64,000 nt of DNA, taken from the NCBI GenBank assembly GCA_009741485.1, contig CM019236.1, forward strand, positions 41,344,093 through 41,408,092. The letters run 5' to 3'. A model generated the notes under the pieces. That model was not told the origin of the DNA, did no database searches, and was given only the letters and a program-made list of their open reading frames with translations. Position 1 is the stretch's first letter; every line of letters starts with the position of its first letter. This document shows positions 1 through 12,647 of this stretch, in pieces. The DNA is from Malurus cyaneus samueli. Taxonomy: Eukaryota; Chordata; Aves; Passeriformes; Maluridae. A program made the position numbers and the translations under genes.

Positions 1-2133
1 TGTTCCCTTTGTCTTTCCATGTGGTTTATTTCCCTAGGTCTCCTTTGTAAAACACCTTAGAGTTTCAAATATACTAGGGGTTGTCACTGTCTTTGTGTAG
101 CAGTTTCTCTGCCTGTGATGGGAACCTGAATATTCAGCAACTAGCACTGGCTGCTCACAACCATAACCCTTGCTGATGTCACCTAGCTGATGTACCCTAG
201 GGCTCACTGGGAGAAGAATTGAGCTCCTCAGCAGCTGCTGGCAGCATCCAGCCCACCAGCTCAGGTCACAGCTGCTTTATTCATTTAAGGCAGCTACATC
301 ATTATAAACATTAAGTAAGAAGAAGAGCTTCAGCAAAATTTATGCCTACTATATCCAACTTAGCTATGTTAGGACTCTCAACTGGATGTACAGGGTATAG
401 TTTAAGTATTATCCCTTTGGTTAATTGGCATGCATGCAGCCCTAATACAAGGAAGGCAGAAGCTGTCCCTAAGCATAGCCAGCTCCTCAGAAACAAGCTG
501 CTCAGAAACCAGCAGTTACCCTGAAATACTTATTGCAGTATGAAAATGTATTAGATGTAAGCAAAAGTAGTATTTGTTTGGGCACTAATGGAGTCAGATC
601 CGTGGTGCTGAGTAGGCAGTGTATTACCAGGCTTAATTATAATTGCAGCACGTGCCACTACCATTTCTTCCCCACTTTATTAATGACAAGAAAGTGAGAC
701 CAGGAGGAAGTGTGTCTGATAGGTGGTTTTATAATTGTAATTCTATTTATTGCCATCAGCATAGTGGGGAATTCTGACTTGTCATATTAGGTCAGGACAA
801 AAAGGAAGCAAAACACAACTTCCTCCTGTCTTAGACAGGGCTGTCCAGCCAAATTTCCCAATGTTTGCTGCTTTGCAGAAGCTAATATGTTAAGCCTTGT
901 GGTTTACTTGTGCTGACAGAGTACAGCAAGCTTTTCAAGGCTAATAGGAGCCAGAATATATCTTCTGTTCATTTAATAGAACAAATTCAGGCTAGATAAT
1001 TAATATGTTAGGTATTATTTAGATACATTTACAGGCTAGACAAGTAGGTTGTTGCACAGGGTGATTCTAAGTACCAAGAAGCTGTGGATCAAGGAAAGTG
1101 AGCCTGCATGAGCAGTAAGTTTTGAGGCTAACTAGAGTTTTTGCTGCTCCTCCTTCTAATCCATTTGCAACTTCTTCTGTGCTCCTTAGTGCAGATTTCC
1201 TCCTCTTTAGCATGGAAATGCCAAGCTCATACACCCACAGATTTTGGAAAAATAGATCTGTAACTAGTCAGAAACTTCTGCTTATTGCAGAAAAGTGTGA
1301 TTTCATTCTGTAGTGTCAACTCTTGCTATTTCAGAATGATCTTTGAGATTAGGGGGAAAAACAGTAGAGGCTATTTTAAACATTGCAATGTTAATCAAGA
1401 GATACTATCCAGTGACCTAGTTCCAACTGAGAACAGTTTCAAAGGATTTCTGATATTTTCTGCTTTTCCTATATGCCAGAAATTTCTAGGAATATATCAT
1501 AGTATTGACTTTGTACTTCTGTCTTAGGACATATGGTTTCACAACAGGAATCAGTATACTATGAACCTCCTAATAATAGCACTTAAAAATTATAACTGGT
1601 TTTTTTTCACCAAGTAGAACATTTCAAGAGTATCTTCAGACTGTGGCTAATATTAAATAATTAAGCCAAGACATCTTGATGCATTTCCACTGTTAAGGTG
1701 CCGAACTGCAAAGATAGACTGGAAGTGCAATTTAATGGTGTATAAATTTTGGAATATATTAACTTAGTAGGTTGTAGATGTTCAAATTAAATCAGAATGG
1801 ATAAATTTTACTTAATATGGTTTATGCAGATTCTTTAGGCCAGTTGAAGATTGTCATGTGTGTTATTTCTAAAACTACAGAGGACTCCAGCAGAAACTTA
1901 AGAATGGATCTTGGCCATTTTTACTGTGCCTCCCCTAACGATCTTCAGACTTCAAGCACAATAAATAAGGATATTTAATGCAATACTTTCTTACAGTGCT
2001 GATGACTGTTTTTTTAAACTTTATTTTGATGTTAGATAAAAGAAGGTTTTTGTATATATGATACTGGTTTTAATGCTGTGCAGCAATTGACACATTAGCC
2101 TGGAACTAAGGAGAATTAGGTTTGATTCTTTAT

Positions 2134-2169
2134 ACAAATGCATATTTCTTCACACAAATGCATATTTCT
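2134..2169. repeat. Short tandem duplication, two 16-bp copies
   Basis: The 16-mer ACAAATGCATATTTCT occurs at 2134-2149 and again, without mismatch, at 2154-2169, giving a 20-bp period. It contains the palindromic core ATGCAT. It looks like a local replication-slippage duplication; no function is implied. Confidence 0.85.
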
Positions 2170-5100
2170 AAGGGTCTCAATGTCACTTATCTCTCAGAGA
2201 AGTGCAGGTAATTTTATTTCTCTGGTATGATACATCTTAAGATTTTTGTGTGCTTACATGTTAAAGAAGAAGCAGTAATAATTAATATCAAATACACATT
2301 TTAATATTTGCACAGAAGAACTAGCAGAGGAAGGATTATTTTTCTCTCTTTACTTTGCAGATGTTCAAGGATGCTGAAATTAACCTCCTATATTAATGGG
2401 AGGAGAAAAATCCCCATATATTATGTATTTCCTATAAACTTCCTTAGAATTCACAGCATATAAAAAGAAAATTGTAGTTTTGTTTATCTGACACGCCAGT
2501 ATATTTTCAAAATGCCTTTCAAATATTAACAGCAGTATTTATAAAATATTTCTATCCCAGGACAATTTAAAATAAACCAGTAGTGTTTTCTGCAACTATG
2601 ACCAGTCATATTGCTAGCAAGCTTCTTCTACTTCACTGTTTACTTATTTAAGAGATTGAAATTATATACATTTTCTTCTGAAAATGGAATCGATGCCATT
2701 GTTTTGCTCTGTGCCTTAAACAATTCCATAGTATTAAAGTTATTTGGTATTTTATGCAGAGCTAATGAGCTCCTTAGATGTCAGGGTCTTTTTCCTTTGA
2801 AGATAATGGAAGAAATTTTTAAGCCAATAAGATAATTAAAAACCACTGTGAACTTCCTTTCAAATGATTCCAGTTTAATTTGTTCATACAACTTATCTTC
2901 TTTTTACCACTTGTTAAAGACACATGATTTGCAATATTTAGTATTGTGAAATGCTGCTTTTGAAGATATGCATCAGATTCCTGAAAGTGATCACATGAAA
3001 TAAAAAACCCTCTGCCTCTTGGGGTTTATTCATAACCAGAACATAAGTTGAATGAATTTTTCTTCTTTTAGGCACCTCTTATAATGTCCATGTGTCACAG
3101 AGTCAATTCTGCTTTGTTTTGCCTAGTTAGCTTCCCTACATGTGTAGTTTGGAATAGTCCCTATAAACTTGTGCTTAGGCCCCTAAATAACACTTTGAAA
3201 AAAAAAAAATGAAGGAAAAAAAATACTCTTATGGGGCTTTCACTCTTTACTAATGAAATGGTTTACACGTATGCCCTATAAATGATTCGTTATCATGATT
3301 CTTTTATGCAAACCTGGGAAAGAGGAGAGAAACATTTATTCTTGTATGACTGAGCTCACTTGAACCAGAGATCTCAAATGTTTTATCCTTTTGGAGAATG
3401 CATGGCTCTGTGCTTTAGCTCTTCATTGCATTTAAAATAAGACAGATATAATTAGCATGAAAATCCAGAACCTTCTTCATTGGAATGCTGTGTAAATAAG
3501 TGAGCTGACCTCACTTGGATGTTTTTACAATTAAAGGTTTTGAAAGTAGAATATGCATTCAAGAAATACACCATTTCCAATGGCTCCGCTGGTCTTTTGA
3601 AATGAACAGGGAAGCCTGGCCTGGTAGGGTTACTGAATATAACATTTGGGGTTCATGGCAAACTACAGGATCAGCCCAGCTGAAACCCTTAGCAATAGGG
3701 AGAATCATTCACATATCTCCCTCAGTGTTCTCCAGCCATGAGCAGCAAAACTGTCAAAAAAAACCTTCCTAGTCCTATTTATCCCCTCTGATAAGCACAG
3801 ACAGCAAATACATGAAGTGCAGCACAGCAATGCACCCTAAAATACACACCAAACCAGAATGTGCACTGTACGCATCAGCTGGGAAGATGATTCTGCCAGC
3901 ACAAAGGTAGTGAATCTGGTGTGGGATGTTGGTGCTTCTTGCTCTAATTTTAATGGGTGTTGGTGAAAATTGTCATCAAGAAGAAAACAATACAGTACCA
4001 AATCCATTTCTGTAGATCCCAGAAGATCAAAATAACCACAACAAACTGAATTCAGAGCATTCTTTTTCGACCTTTTCTGGTACTGCCACTAAACCAGGGA
4101 GAAAATTGTTCTATTGCCATAAGAAAACACAAGAAGGATTATAGCTGATTGTTTAATCCTGATTGTGAAAAAACATGGATTATGGTTCCTGTTTCCAAGC
4201 TCTAGGATTTTTTTTTAGTTGGTTTGATTGGGATTTTTCTTGATTTGTTCATTTAGGGTTTTTTGGAGGGAGGGACAGAGTATCATTTTATGTTTTTTCC
4301 TTTTCAATTTGTTTGCTTTTTATTTTGCTTTTATAAATATTTTTTTTAATTAGGTTTAAATGTTTAATTGTTCTATGAAGGACAGAATAAGCTTGAACAC
4401 ACACTAGAGTTTTGCCATATTCCAGAGATTAAACTGAGTAAAGTTTTAGTTGGCATCTTACTTTTTAGTAGTTTGTCAACTATTACAGAAGAACAATAAG
4501 ATCATCCTTGCATCCTCCAGCCTACTCCTTTGAGATGCTATCAAAAATGGGATTTTATTACATTGCAGACCTAGAGGCCCTTCTTCTTTCTTGGGTTCCA
4601 AATGCATGTGGGGTTTTTGGCAGTCTTCCATCCTATGCTGGTTTTGAAAGGATATTTGGCTGGAATTTAATTTTGTCTTACAGCAGCATTTAATTAACCT
4701 TTATCCCTCTGAGACTAAGTTTTAAAACTGTCAGGAAGTCTGTTATCCATCTCAGTTTTCACAAGAAATTGCTAAATGGAGCTGACAAAAAACTCCATCG
4801 GAATACTGTCAATTTTGGTAGAAATCTGTGAGAAACACTTCTTTAGGTATGCCTGTAGAGGCAGTAGCTGGTAAAGCAAACAAAATCATCTCACATCGTG
4901 TGTTCAGATTCCACTGATGACTCAAGCTCTTTTCCTACACAGAGTAAAGTCAGGATTATTGGCTAAACCACACATGTCCTTTCCCACTAGGGATAGTATT
5001 GTAAGTACTGTTTAATGCATAATCCACAGCATAAGATACTGCAAGGAACAAGGCTGTCTCTCTAGCCTTCATTTATTCTAGCCAAACCACATAAAAGGCT

Positions 5101-6941
5101 GGATTAAAATGCTGAATCAAGCTATTCCTGAATTATGTCATTACTATGTTTCAGACTTGTCTCAGCAAAGATGACTCAGGGCTTTTATGGTGAGGTAATT
5201 TCCAAAATTGTAACTTAACTATAGAAGGTTACATAGATTGCCCAGAAATTACAGTGGAAGGCAGAAGGCAAGAAAAGTGATGCAACTGTTTTTTTCCTTA
5301 GGTCTCTCCCTGGTTTTGTTTTTCATTTGGTTGGTTTTGGCAGCCTCCCAAGATGTTTCTGTTCACTGAAACACAAGGTATTTTAGATGCCAGTGTGCAA
5401 ACTTCACTCCAGTGACTTCAGGCTCTATCTTCTCAAAAACGCTGAGGTCAACCATCAGCTGCTGATCTTGATGACAAGTCTGCAAACCCAGATTGATTGT
5501 GTCAGCCACAATGGAGCCATTCCAGATAAACCATGTTTTAACAGATTGGAATCTGGCCTGCTTACTAATTCTTTTTACTGTAGTATTTGTGGAAAATGGA
5601 AAGAAAAAGTGAGAGAATTCTTGTCAACAGAGAAGAGTTTCTTTAGTTGCCAAGCACAAATATATAAAGGAGATAAGTCACCGGACACATTTTTTTCCTT
5701 TACAACCTCTGTATTGACTGATCCAGGACAACAACAGAATTAATCACAGAATGTATTTATTACTTTCTTCTAAAAAGAGATTTTACTTATTTTTTTTCAG
5801 TCAGAAAAAATGATTGATCCTTAAATGTATGTATTATTTCCTTTCCCTGAAAAAAAAAATCTCAACACCTATCTGTTTACATAGACTTTCAAGACATCGG
5901 TCTGTGTATCATAGCTTAGAAATGGTACTCCCCAGTTCAGTGCCCCTTACTGAGATCCTCCAAACCACTCTCTCATTCCCCTGCTTCCTCTCTCCCTTCA
6001 CCTGCAGCAGACTGGAGAGAATTGAAAGGACAAAAGGCAAAGATCACAGGTTGATCTAAGAGCAATTTACTGGAAACTGCTATGAGATAAGAAAAGGAAC
6101 AGTAAAAGCAGCAATACTAAAGAGGGAGGGTATGAGAAATGAAACTGCTCACATGGAAATCCCCTGACAATAGACAATACCAGATGGTTCCCTCCACCAT
6201 GTTTTCTCGACTAGACCCAGAACCCCTTTTCCCTGGTGGAGAGTCACTTTCCTCCATCCCTGGCAAACAGGTCAGGTGGTATAGAATAACCTTCAGGTTC
6301 AAGCCATGCCCACTCCTGGCTACTGTAAAAAATTAAACCTGTTCTGGCCAAAACCAGGACACTGTTTCAAGAAGTTGTAGCAATGTTAACAATAAGATTG
6401 TGTCTTCTTAAGAAATAGTGCATTAAGCTATCAAGTAAATTCAATGCAGAAGCTAATGTGTGGAAGTTTTAAGAGACGTGTGCTAATGTAGGCTGTCAGA
6501 AATTCTTTCTGAATCAGTCATAAGTGAGCTAATTCTCTGTTTCAGGGCAATGGAGAACTTCTCATTAAACATACTGATACAGCAGTATGTTGGCTGCATA
6601 ATTTCTGCAGCAGTGGTTTCAAAATGCTTCTTCTCCAGGTCCATAATCTGCAGGGAACTGAAGTTATTGCTGGAATTCAGTATTAAAAAACTGCAGGCCC
6701 TCGGCTTCAGTGCTCAGATTCTATGTAAATCCTGAAGCTGCATTTCACACTAAATTTGCTGTACTTAGAGCATCAAGGCATTCCCAATAACCACACTGTT
6801 CCCCTCAAATGCCACTTTGCAACACTTAAGCCTGGGAGTCCTGCGACTTGTGACCCTCAGCTCTTCTGTCTTTGTTATTTTGCAGCAGGTTTAAGCAGGT
6901 TGATTTTACTTAAACTTACTTAGAGGGAGTTTTTACTGCTC

Positions 6942-6946
<5 letters not shown>

Positions 6947-6974
<28 letters not shown>
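6947..6974. repeat. Poly-T tract of 28 bases
   Basis: An uninterrupted run of T. It could be a microsatellite or the reversed A-tail of an old retroposon, but the flanks show no recognisable body or target-site duplication. Confidence 0.9.
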
Positions 6975-6977
<3 letters not shown>

Positions 6978-7264
6978 AGTGTCTTTTAGCTTTCCAAGAA
7001 TAAATCAATGCCATTGCTACTGTCTTCTCAAGCTCTGTAGCTCAAAATGTGTTACAAAGAGTAATTTTAATTGCCACATTCACGTCCTGCTTCATTATTC
7101 GTAGCATGCAGTGTTTCTTCCCACTAGTCGCACAATCCAAGAACAGGTGTCTGTTAAAACCTGCAAATGCTCTTTCTTAATGAAAACCAGGATAACAGCA
7201 CCCGTTGGGTTACAATTGTGTGTTCCTTACCTTCAGATACTTGTTAATACAAGCAATGTAAATA

Positions 7265-8012
7265 ATACAGGTAGGACTTGAAGGGATACTAAGCGAGTGC
7301 ACAGATGGGAGACAGAGAGACCTTGACAAACCTGAGGGTGCTGTAATCACTAGATGTGTGAAGATGCCACAGAAAGGGACCTGGGGGTCCTTTCTGAGAG
7401 CAAGTTGAACATGAGCCAGCAGTGCCCTGGCAGCCAGGAGGGACACCCATGTCCTGGGGGGCATCAGGGACAGCATCCAGCGGGCAAGGGAGGGGATTGT
7501 CCTGCTCTGCTCTGACCTGGGGCAGCCTCACCTCCAGTGCTGGGGGCAGCTTTGGGGGACACAACATGAACAAGGCATTTAGTTATGAGGGCCAAAGGAG
7601 GGCTACAGTGATGGTGAAGAGCCTCAAGGGGAAGCTGTATGAGGAGCATCTGGAGTCATGATGGTCAGCTTGGAGAAAAGGACGCCAAGGGGAGATCTCA
7701 TTGTGGTCCTCTACATTGTCACATGGTAGGTGGAGGGGCACACAATGATCTCTTCCCTGTGTTGAACAATGTCAGGTCTTGAGGAAAAAGCATGAAGCTG
7801 GCCAGGGAGGTTTAGGCTGGATAGCTGGGAAAGATTCTTCACCTGGAAATAGGTTCCCCAGGGAAGGTCTCACAGCCGCAAGCCTGACAAAGCTCACCAA
7901 GCATTTGGGCAATGCTCTGAGACACATGGTGGGACTCTTGGGGAGTTCTGTGCAGAGCCAGGATTTGACTTGTGAGGCACTTCCACCTCAGAATATTCTG
8001 TGATTCTACATA
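7265..8012 (+). mobile_element. CR1 LINE, 5'-truncated 3' fragment
   Basis: This is a degenerate 3' part of a chicken-repeat-1 (CR1) non-LTR retrotransposon. From about 7370 it follows the well-known end of CR1 ORF2 (the stretch reading 'gacctgggggtcct', then 'atgagccagcagtgccctgg', then 'gggcatcagggacagcat'). From about 7800 it follows the conserved 3' untranslated part ('gggaaagattcttcacc', 'gttccccagggaa', 'aagcctgacaaagctc'). It ends in the diagnostic octamer-like tail 'attctgtgattcta' near 8009. Several frameshifts and stops break the reverse-transcriptase-end reading frame, so it cannot code. The short open frames at 7422-7661, 7289-7573 and 7779-8003 are by-products of this repeat. The subfamily looks the same as the copy at 63060-63338. 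The left edge is uncertain by some tens of bases. Confidence 0.9.
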
Positions 8013-9730
8013 TTTTTACTGAGTTCTTTATTGTCTCCTTCACCTTTTCCTTACTTGACACTAAGCCTCTGAAAACTGGTATTGCCAAGTTTGTAAATCA
8101 TTGTAATATTAGTATGCTTTAGGGGTTTCACAGGTGCACAAAAGGAAGCACAGAAGAAAGCTTAAGAAATAGAAAATGGGAAGAGCAAAGAGGAAGCTCT
8201 TCAACCAAAACCATGTTAAAGTAATTAAATAGTGAAACTAGTAGGTAAGAAATTACTTTTTCCTGAATTTATTTGTGGCAAAAAAAAAATCCCTGTCTGA
8301 GGTAGTGGTCTCTTCCTTCTTTGCCCCCTGCCATTCCCATTGTTGCTCAGATAACAGATTTGTTGATCTTAAGAGGTATCAGCCTAAAATCTTCAAAGGG
8401 TGCTTGTGCAACATTATTGATTTTCTATGAACTGTGACATGTGGAGTGCCAACCTCATGCTGAACCTGATAAATGCCCTACAGGCAGGAAGAACTCTGTA
8501 TCTTATGTACACTTCCAAAAAAAGCAACCAGAAAACCCAAACCCACTCTCTTCTCTCTCAAGGTATTAATTTTCCATCAAACATCAGGCAGCCCTGGTGT
8601 ACTGGTACCTGTGTGTGTACTGATACCAACAATGGTGTGTTGTAACTTTTTAATCAATGCAATAAACTTCCTTTCCAGTGCCAGTGGATTAGATTGCCAT
8701 TTGGGCTTTTTTCAGATAATGAGTCAGAGACAGAAAATATTACAACACAATGCTGAATTTTTACAGCCCTGGCAAAATGTTTTTTCTTTAGATACAGTTC
8801 TTGGGATCACAAATGGTGATGCTGTGCTACAGGAGAAAATCTCTTAGCATTATATGGGAAAAAATAGCTCTTTCGCACTTCTTCAGTCTGATCAGGAGAA
8901 AAATGATTCTTTACAAGTAGTGATTCATTACTACAAGTTCTCATAAAACACAGTTTCTAAATTAGGCAGTCTCACATGAATTATTAGAGTGTAGTGGTAG
9001 TTCTTTGTACATACATTTTTGATGGGTAAAAGTAGGTGTTGTATAAATAAAAATTCTGTCCACCTCACACCTGTAATGACATTTAAGCAATATAGGTGGG
9101 AATCAGACCAGGGGTGTTGTTTCTCACACTGTATTAGGTATAAGGTGATTAAAATGTGGAAGATTTCCACTCTTGGCAAAGCACATCCACTTAGTGTGAT
9201 GGAGCACAGAGCTTTGTACTCTCTTGAATGAGTTTAAGCCTCACAACCAGAAATTAGGTGCTTACTGCAGTAGTATGGATTAATTTCTGTAAACATTTCA
9301 ACACAATTTGAAAGAAATTCTGTTGAGGTATAGTGAGCCTTTGTCTGTAGAGAATGAGTTTTTGGGAAACAGGGAATTTGTTTTTCAGTCTGTCTGAGCA
9401 CAGAATTGTGAATCAACATAAAACTACCAGGTTATATGCAGAGCAAACGACTTAGTGCCTGTTCTGAGGAATTTATGGGCGTGACTGGTTCCTTCTTCTG
9501 AGATTACCATGAACTGGGTTTAAGGTGGGTAGATGTTGATGTTGTGAGACCAATGATGTAACCCTCTAGCCAGTGTGAATTGAATATGTTCAGCAAACTC
9601 GGTTTTCCTGAACAAGATGGTTAAGTGGTAAAACCTCCTGAATGACCTGAGAAGAGTGGTGAAAGAGTGAGCAAGTCAGGAAAATTGATGAAACCTCAAC
9701 ACTAGGAATAAAAATTTCCTTTGGACCAAC
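8013..9730. other. Unassigned unique sequence
   Basis: No gene, RNA or named repeat recognised. The frame at 8473-8847 (plus, 124 codons) contains several AG dinucleotides after pyrimidine runs, but no acceptor-donor pair leaves a plausible exon, and its peptide resembles nothing I know. Confidence 0.55.
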
Positions 9731-10233
9731 TGTGGTGGGTTGACCTTGGCTGGATGCCAGGTACCCAGGCAGCCACTCTATCACTCCTCCTTCTCAGCAG
9801 GACAGCAGGGGAGAAAATTAGATTCACAAACCTTGTGGATCGAGAGAAAGGAAGTTTAATAAAGATAAAGCAAAGGCTTTGCATGGAAGCAAAGGAGAAC
9901 AAAATATTTACTCTCTCCATCTCATCAGCAGACATGCAGGGCCTCAGAACACAGAAGCAGAAGACAAGAACCTTAGAAATCAATGCTGCCCATCCCTTTC
10001 TCTTATCTTTTATTGCTGAACAGATGTCATAGCTTATGAATTATTCCCGGATCAGTTTGTCTCAGCTGTCCTTGCTGAAGGACATCCTTGGGTGAAGGGC
10101 AGCCTTGATGCTGTGGGAGCCCTGCAAACAAAACACTGGTATGTCAATGCCTTTCTAGCAACAAACACAAAGTACAGCATTATCAGGACTGCTACAAAGA
10201 AAAACAAGCCCACCCCCTACAGATCCAATACAC
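9731..10233 (-). mobile_element. Solo LTR of a passerine-type endogenous retrovirus
   Basis: This is a roughly 503-bp long terminal repeat read on the minus strand. Its sense 3' end is at 9731 (plus strand starts 'tgtggtgggttgacc') and its sense 5' end is at 10233 (plus strand ends 'ccaataca'), so it has the TG...CA ends of an LTR. On the sense strand a 'TTTATCTTTATTAAACTTCC' block at about 9848-9867 and a 'GACATCTGTTCAGCAATAAA' block near 10010-10029 match an abundant songbird LTR family. No gag, pol or env sequence lies on either side, so it is a solo LTR left by recombination. Flanking pentamers are ccaac (9726-9730) and ccagc (10234-10238), a target-site duplication with one mismatch. The frames at 9702-9983 and 9721-10032 are fortuitous. 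Class (ERVK-like or ERVL-like) is not settled. Confidence 0.85.
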
Positions 10234-12506
10234 CAGCTGGGCAGCAGTGAGACAGTGGTGGAAGTTTTGCTTGAACCAGCTTTGGTTTGGTTTCCACTCT
10301 CCCATCTTGTGAAAGATGCAATCTCCCTGGCAGTCCAGACAAATTAGATACCTAGAAAATCCCAGAATTAATCTAAGCCTTAAAGGTCATACATCCTTGG
10401 AGGAGGGGAAGAAGAGGTAGTGTAGGAGATGATAGTGTAAAGGGTTAGATGAAAATAAGATTTCCTACATGCATTATGTGAAGTAGCTTAGCTCTGCAAC
10501 AGTATAGGGAAGAATGGGTAGATCCATATCCTGGAGTCAAACATACCATGCAGTAGCCAAGGGAACTCTGTTATTTGCCTGAGAGTGTCTGCAAGAACAT
10601 AGGAAAATTATTGCAGTAATTAATTAAATAAATGCTATGCAATGTGGTGATATCTGAACTAAATTGCTACCTAGCTGTGCAAGCTTAATACTTGCATGAG
10701 AGAGCAAGTCCATATGCATGAGTACTGAAGAAGTCTCCAAGCAATGCAAATGCAGTCTGCATTCAGCAGAGCAGGACCACTGTGTGCTCTCGGGACCTAG
10801 AGCTGTAGAGGAACCTTCCAGCTGCTTCATGTGTGAGGTTAAACCAAAATGCTGTTCTCTTTGGAATTAGAGTATTGTTAGTGATCTGCATGTTTCTCTG
10901 TGAAAATGCAAGAACAGGGGCTTAAAAAAAGTATCTGAAATAGACTGCAAATTATAGTGAGGCAAAATGTTATGTAACTTGAAAAATATATGTAGAGGTC
11001 CCAATTTAATATTTAACATAGCAGCTTCCTGACTTGTGTCTAAAACTTAGCTGTTTTGATCTCTCATGACAGCACAGAGAATTTTTACTGTTTTTCTCAC
11101 TGGCAACAGCCAAACTAGCCTTAATGAACCCTATTAGCTGCTCCTTCCCACACACAGGTATATCCTCAAATATGAGACCCTCTACAGTCATCGTGAGCCA
11201 AAAAAGTTTGGAAGTCTCAGTGGTCAGAATTCACCAGCCACTCCATGTACCAGCACAACAAACAAATGTATATTTCAAAGATGTACACTAGGTCTTTTTA
11301 CCTTACTCTCTGTAACCCCAGGGAACAGAACAGAACCTAGTGTGTTAATTTTTTTTTTCAGATCAATCAATCTTTGACGCCTAATGTAACCTTCTTGTGC
11401 TGCCAATAGAGAATTTCTTTAATGGGAATGAAAGCCAGAGCTGCTGATGCCAGTTCTCCTGGCATCAATATGAATAAGGGGCCTTCAGAGCAAGTGTTTA
11501 CCCAGGAAATAGGGAAGACTGGACACTAAGGTCATGACAGCAAGGATTTAATGTTTCACTGGGCAGCAGCCAATGCTACATCTGCATGAAAATACAAAGT
11601 TAATATTTTCAATGAAGTAGCAGTATTGAGATGTCTCTCTCAGCACCTCATCTGTTACATCTGCTCTCAATTCCCAAACAGCCAGATACATCCTGGCAGA
11701 CTGGAGTGATTGACACCATCTAAGCTGTTAGCAGGGGCAGGACTGTAATATCTGATCACTCTGATTATTTGCAGTTCTCTGCACATGCATAAGGAAAGCT
11801 GTACTGCCTTCCTACATTTATATGCTTTCTCAGATTGTTCTCCACAAAAGTATTGTACATGGATGCAGTGGTTTATTTCTGGTGAGCAATGATCGCATTA
11901 CCCCAGCAGAGGGAAATCTGGAGACATTGTCAAAGCAGATTGAGTTTAACAGAAGCAAAACCAGAATTAGCTAGTGAAGGCCTTTCTTTTTAATTATATG
12001 ATTACACAGAATGATTTATTTATGTTATTGCTTAGTAAGCATGAAGAAATATTAGTTTTTAATCTGCACTCCTAAGAGTAATATCTGGAGCCTTAAAGAC
12101 ATTAGTGGTGCCACTTGGTTTTCTATAAAAATTACATTCTGCTTTTGTAAGGGGTTCAAACTTCTAAGTTCTCAATAGAAGAAGTTATATCATATTTGGG
12201 ATTCTTTTCTTTCTAAATTTATTTTATGTGTGCAAAAAGTAGTTAACAGACTTTCACAAAAAATAAAGAAGGTATGCTCAAATATCTTAAAAGCATCAGG
12301 TTTTATAGGAAAGGATACATCATACTTAATGAAAACCGGTGCTTAATAGAAAGTTATGCTGTAACAAGCAGGGGGAAAAAAGGTGATTTTTTTTTCTTTT
12401 TTTTTTCATCTCCTGCAGAAACAAGAGACAATGAAATGGTATTTCCAAAAGTGCTGGCCAAGCTATGGTGGCCAGTAACAGGAACTTCAGATGCCTGAGA
12501 AATGTA

Positions 12507-12539
12507 TTAGACTGAAGTCTAATGATTGAAGACTAATCA
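12507..12539. repeat. Two adjacent short inverted repeats
   Basis: At 12507-12522 the sequence ttagact-ga-agtctaa is a perfect 7-bp inverted repeat with a 2-base centre. It is followed immediately by tgatt...aatca arms at 12523-12539. The related word 'gattag' recurs at 12558-12563. Role unknown; this could be a small hairpin cluster. Confidence 0.8.
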
Positions 12540-12623
12540 TGAGAAAAAAAGATTTCTGATTAGTTGTGAGAGTGAGGAAGAATAATTACTTGATTATTAT
12601 TGAATGTATAGAAACTGGAACAG

Positions 12624-12647
12624 AAATCACCACAACTGTGGTGATTT
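12624..12647. repeat. Perfect 11-bp inverted repeat (24-nt palindrome)
   Basis: The arms aaatcaccaca and tgtggtgattt are exact reverse complements separated by the two bases 'ac'. The inner parts, ACCACA and TGTGGT, are each the core consensus bound by RUNX transcription factors, arranged divergently. Binding is an inference; the palindrome itself is seen directly. Confidence 0.9.

Larger units (their letters stand above)
1..7264. other. AT-rich stretch without an identifiable gene
   Basis: No open frame here shows a recognisable protein family or a convincing pair of splice sites. The longest frame, 5387-5743 on the plus strand (118 codons), has no motif I know and biased low-complexity surroundings. 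The plus strand looks richer in T than in A, which could reflect transcription of this strand (an intron or 3' UTR of a neighbouring gene) or simple drift. In mammals the neighbour beyond the CDC42SE2 3' end is RAPGEF6 in convergent orientation, but I cannot match any of its protein here. Apart from the two small repeats listed separately I see nothing definite. Confidence 0.6.

Noticed and set aside
5387..5743. 118-codon plus-strand frame
   Set aside because: No family motif, no ATG context or exon borders, and low-complexity Ser/Phe/Lys-rich C-terminal half; a frame of this length is expected by chance in a window this size.
7289..7661. Overlapping open frames on both strands
   Set aside because: They are by-products of the GC-rich CR1 ORF2 end in this repeat, which is broken by frameshifts.
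12419..12498. Possible terminal coding exon after a very strong acceptor
   Set aside because: The pyrimidine tract is excellent, but the 26 open codons match nothing, no polyadenylation signal follows closely, and T-runs are common in this region.
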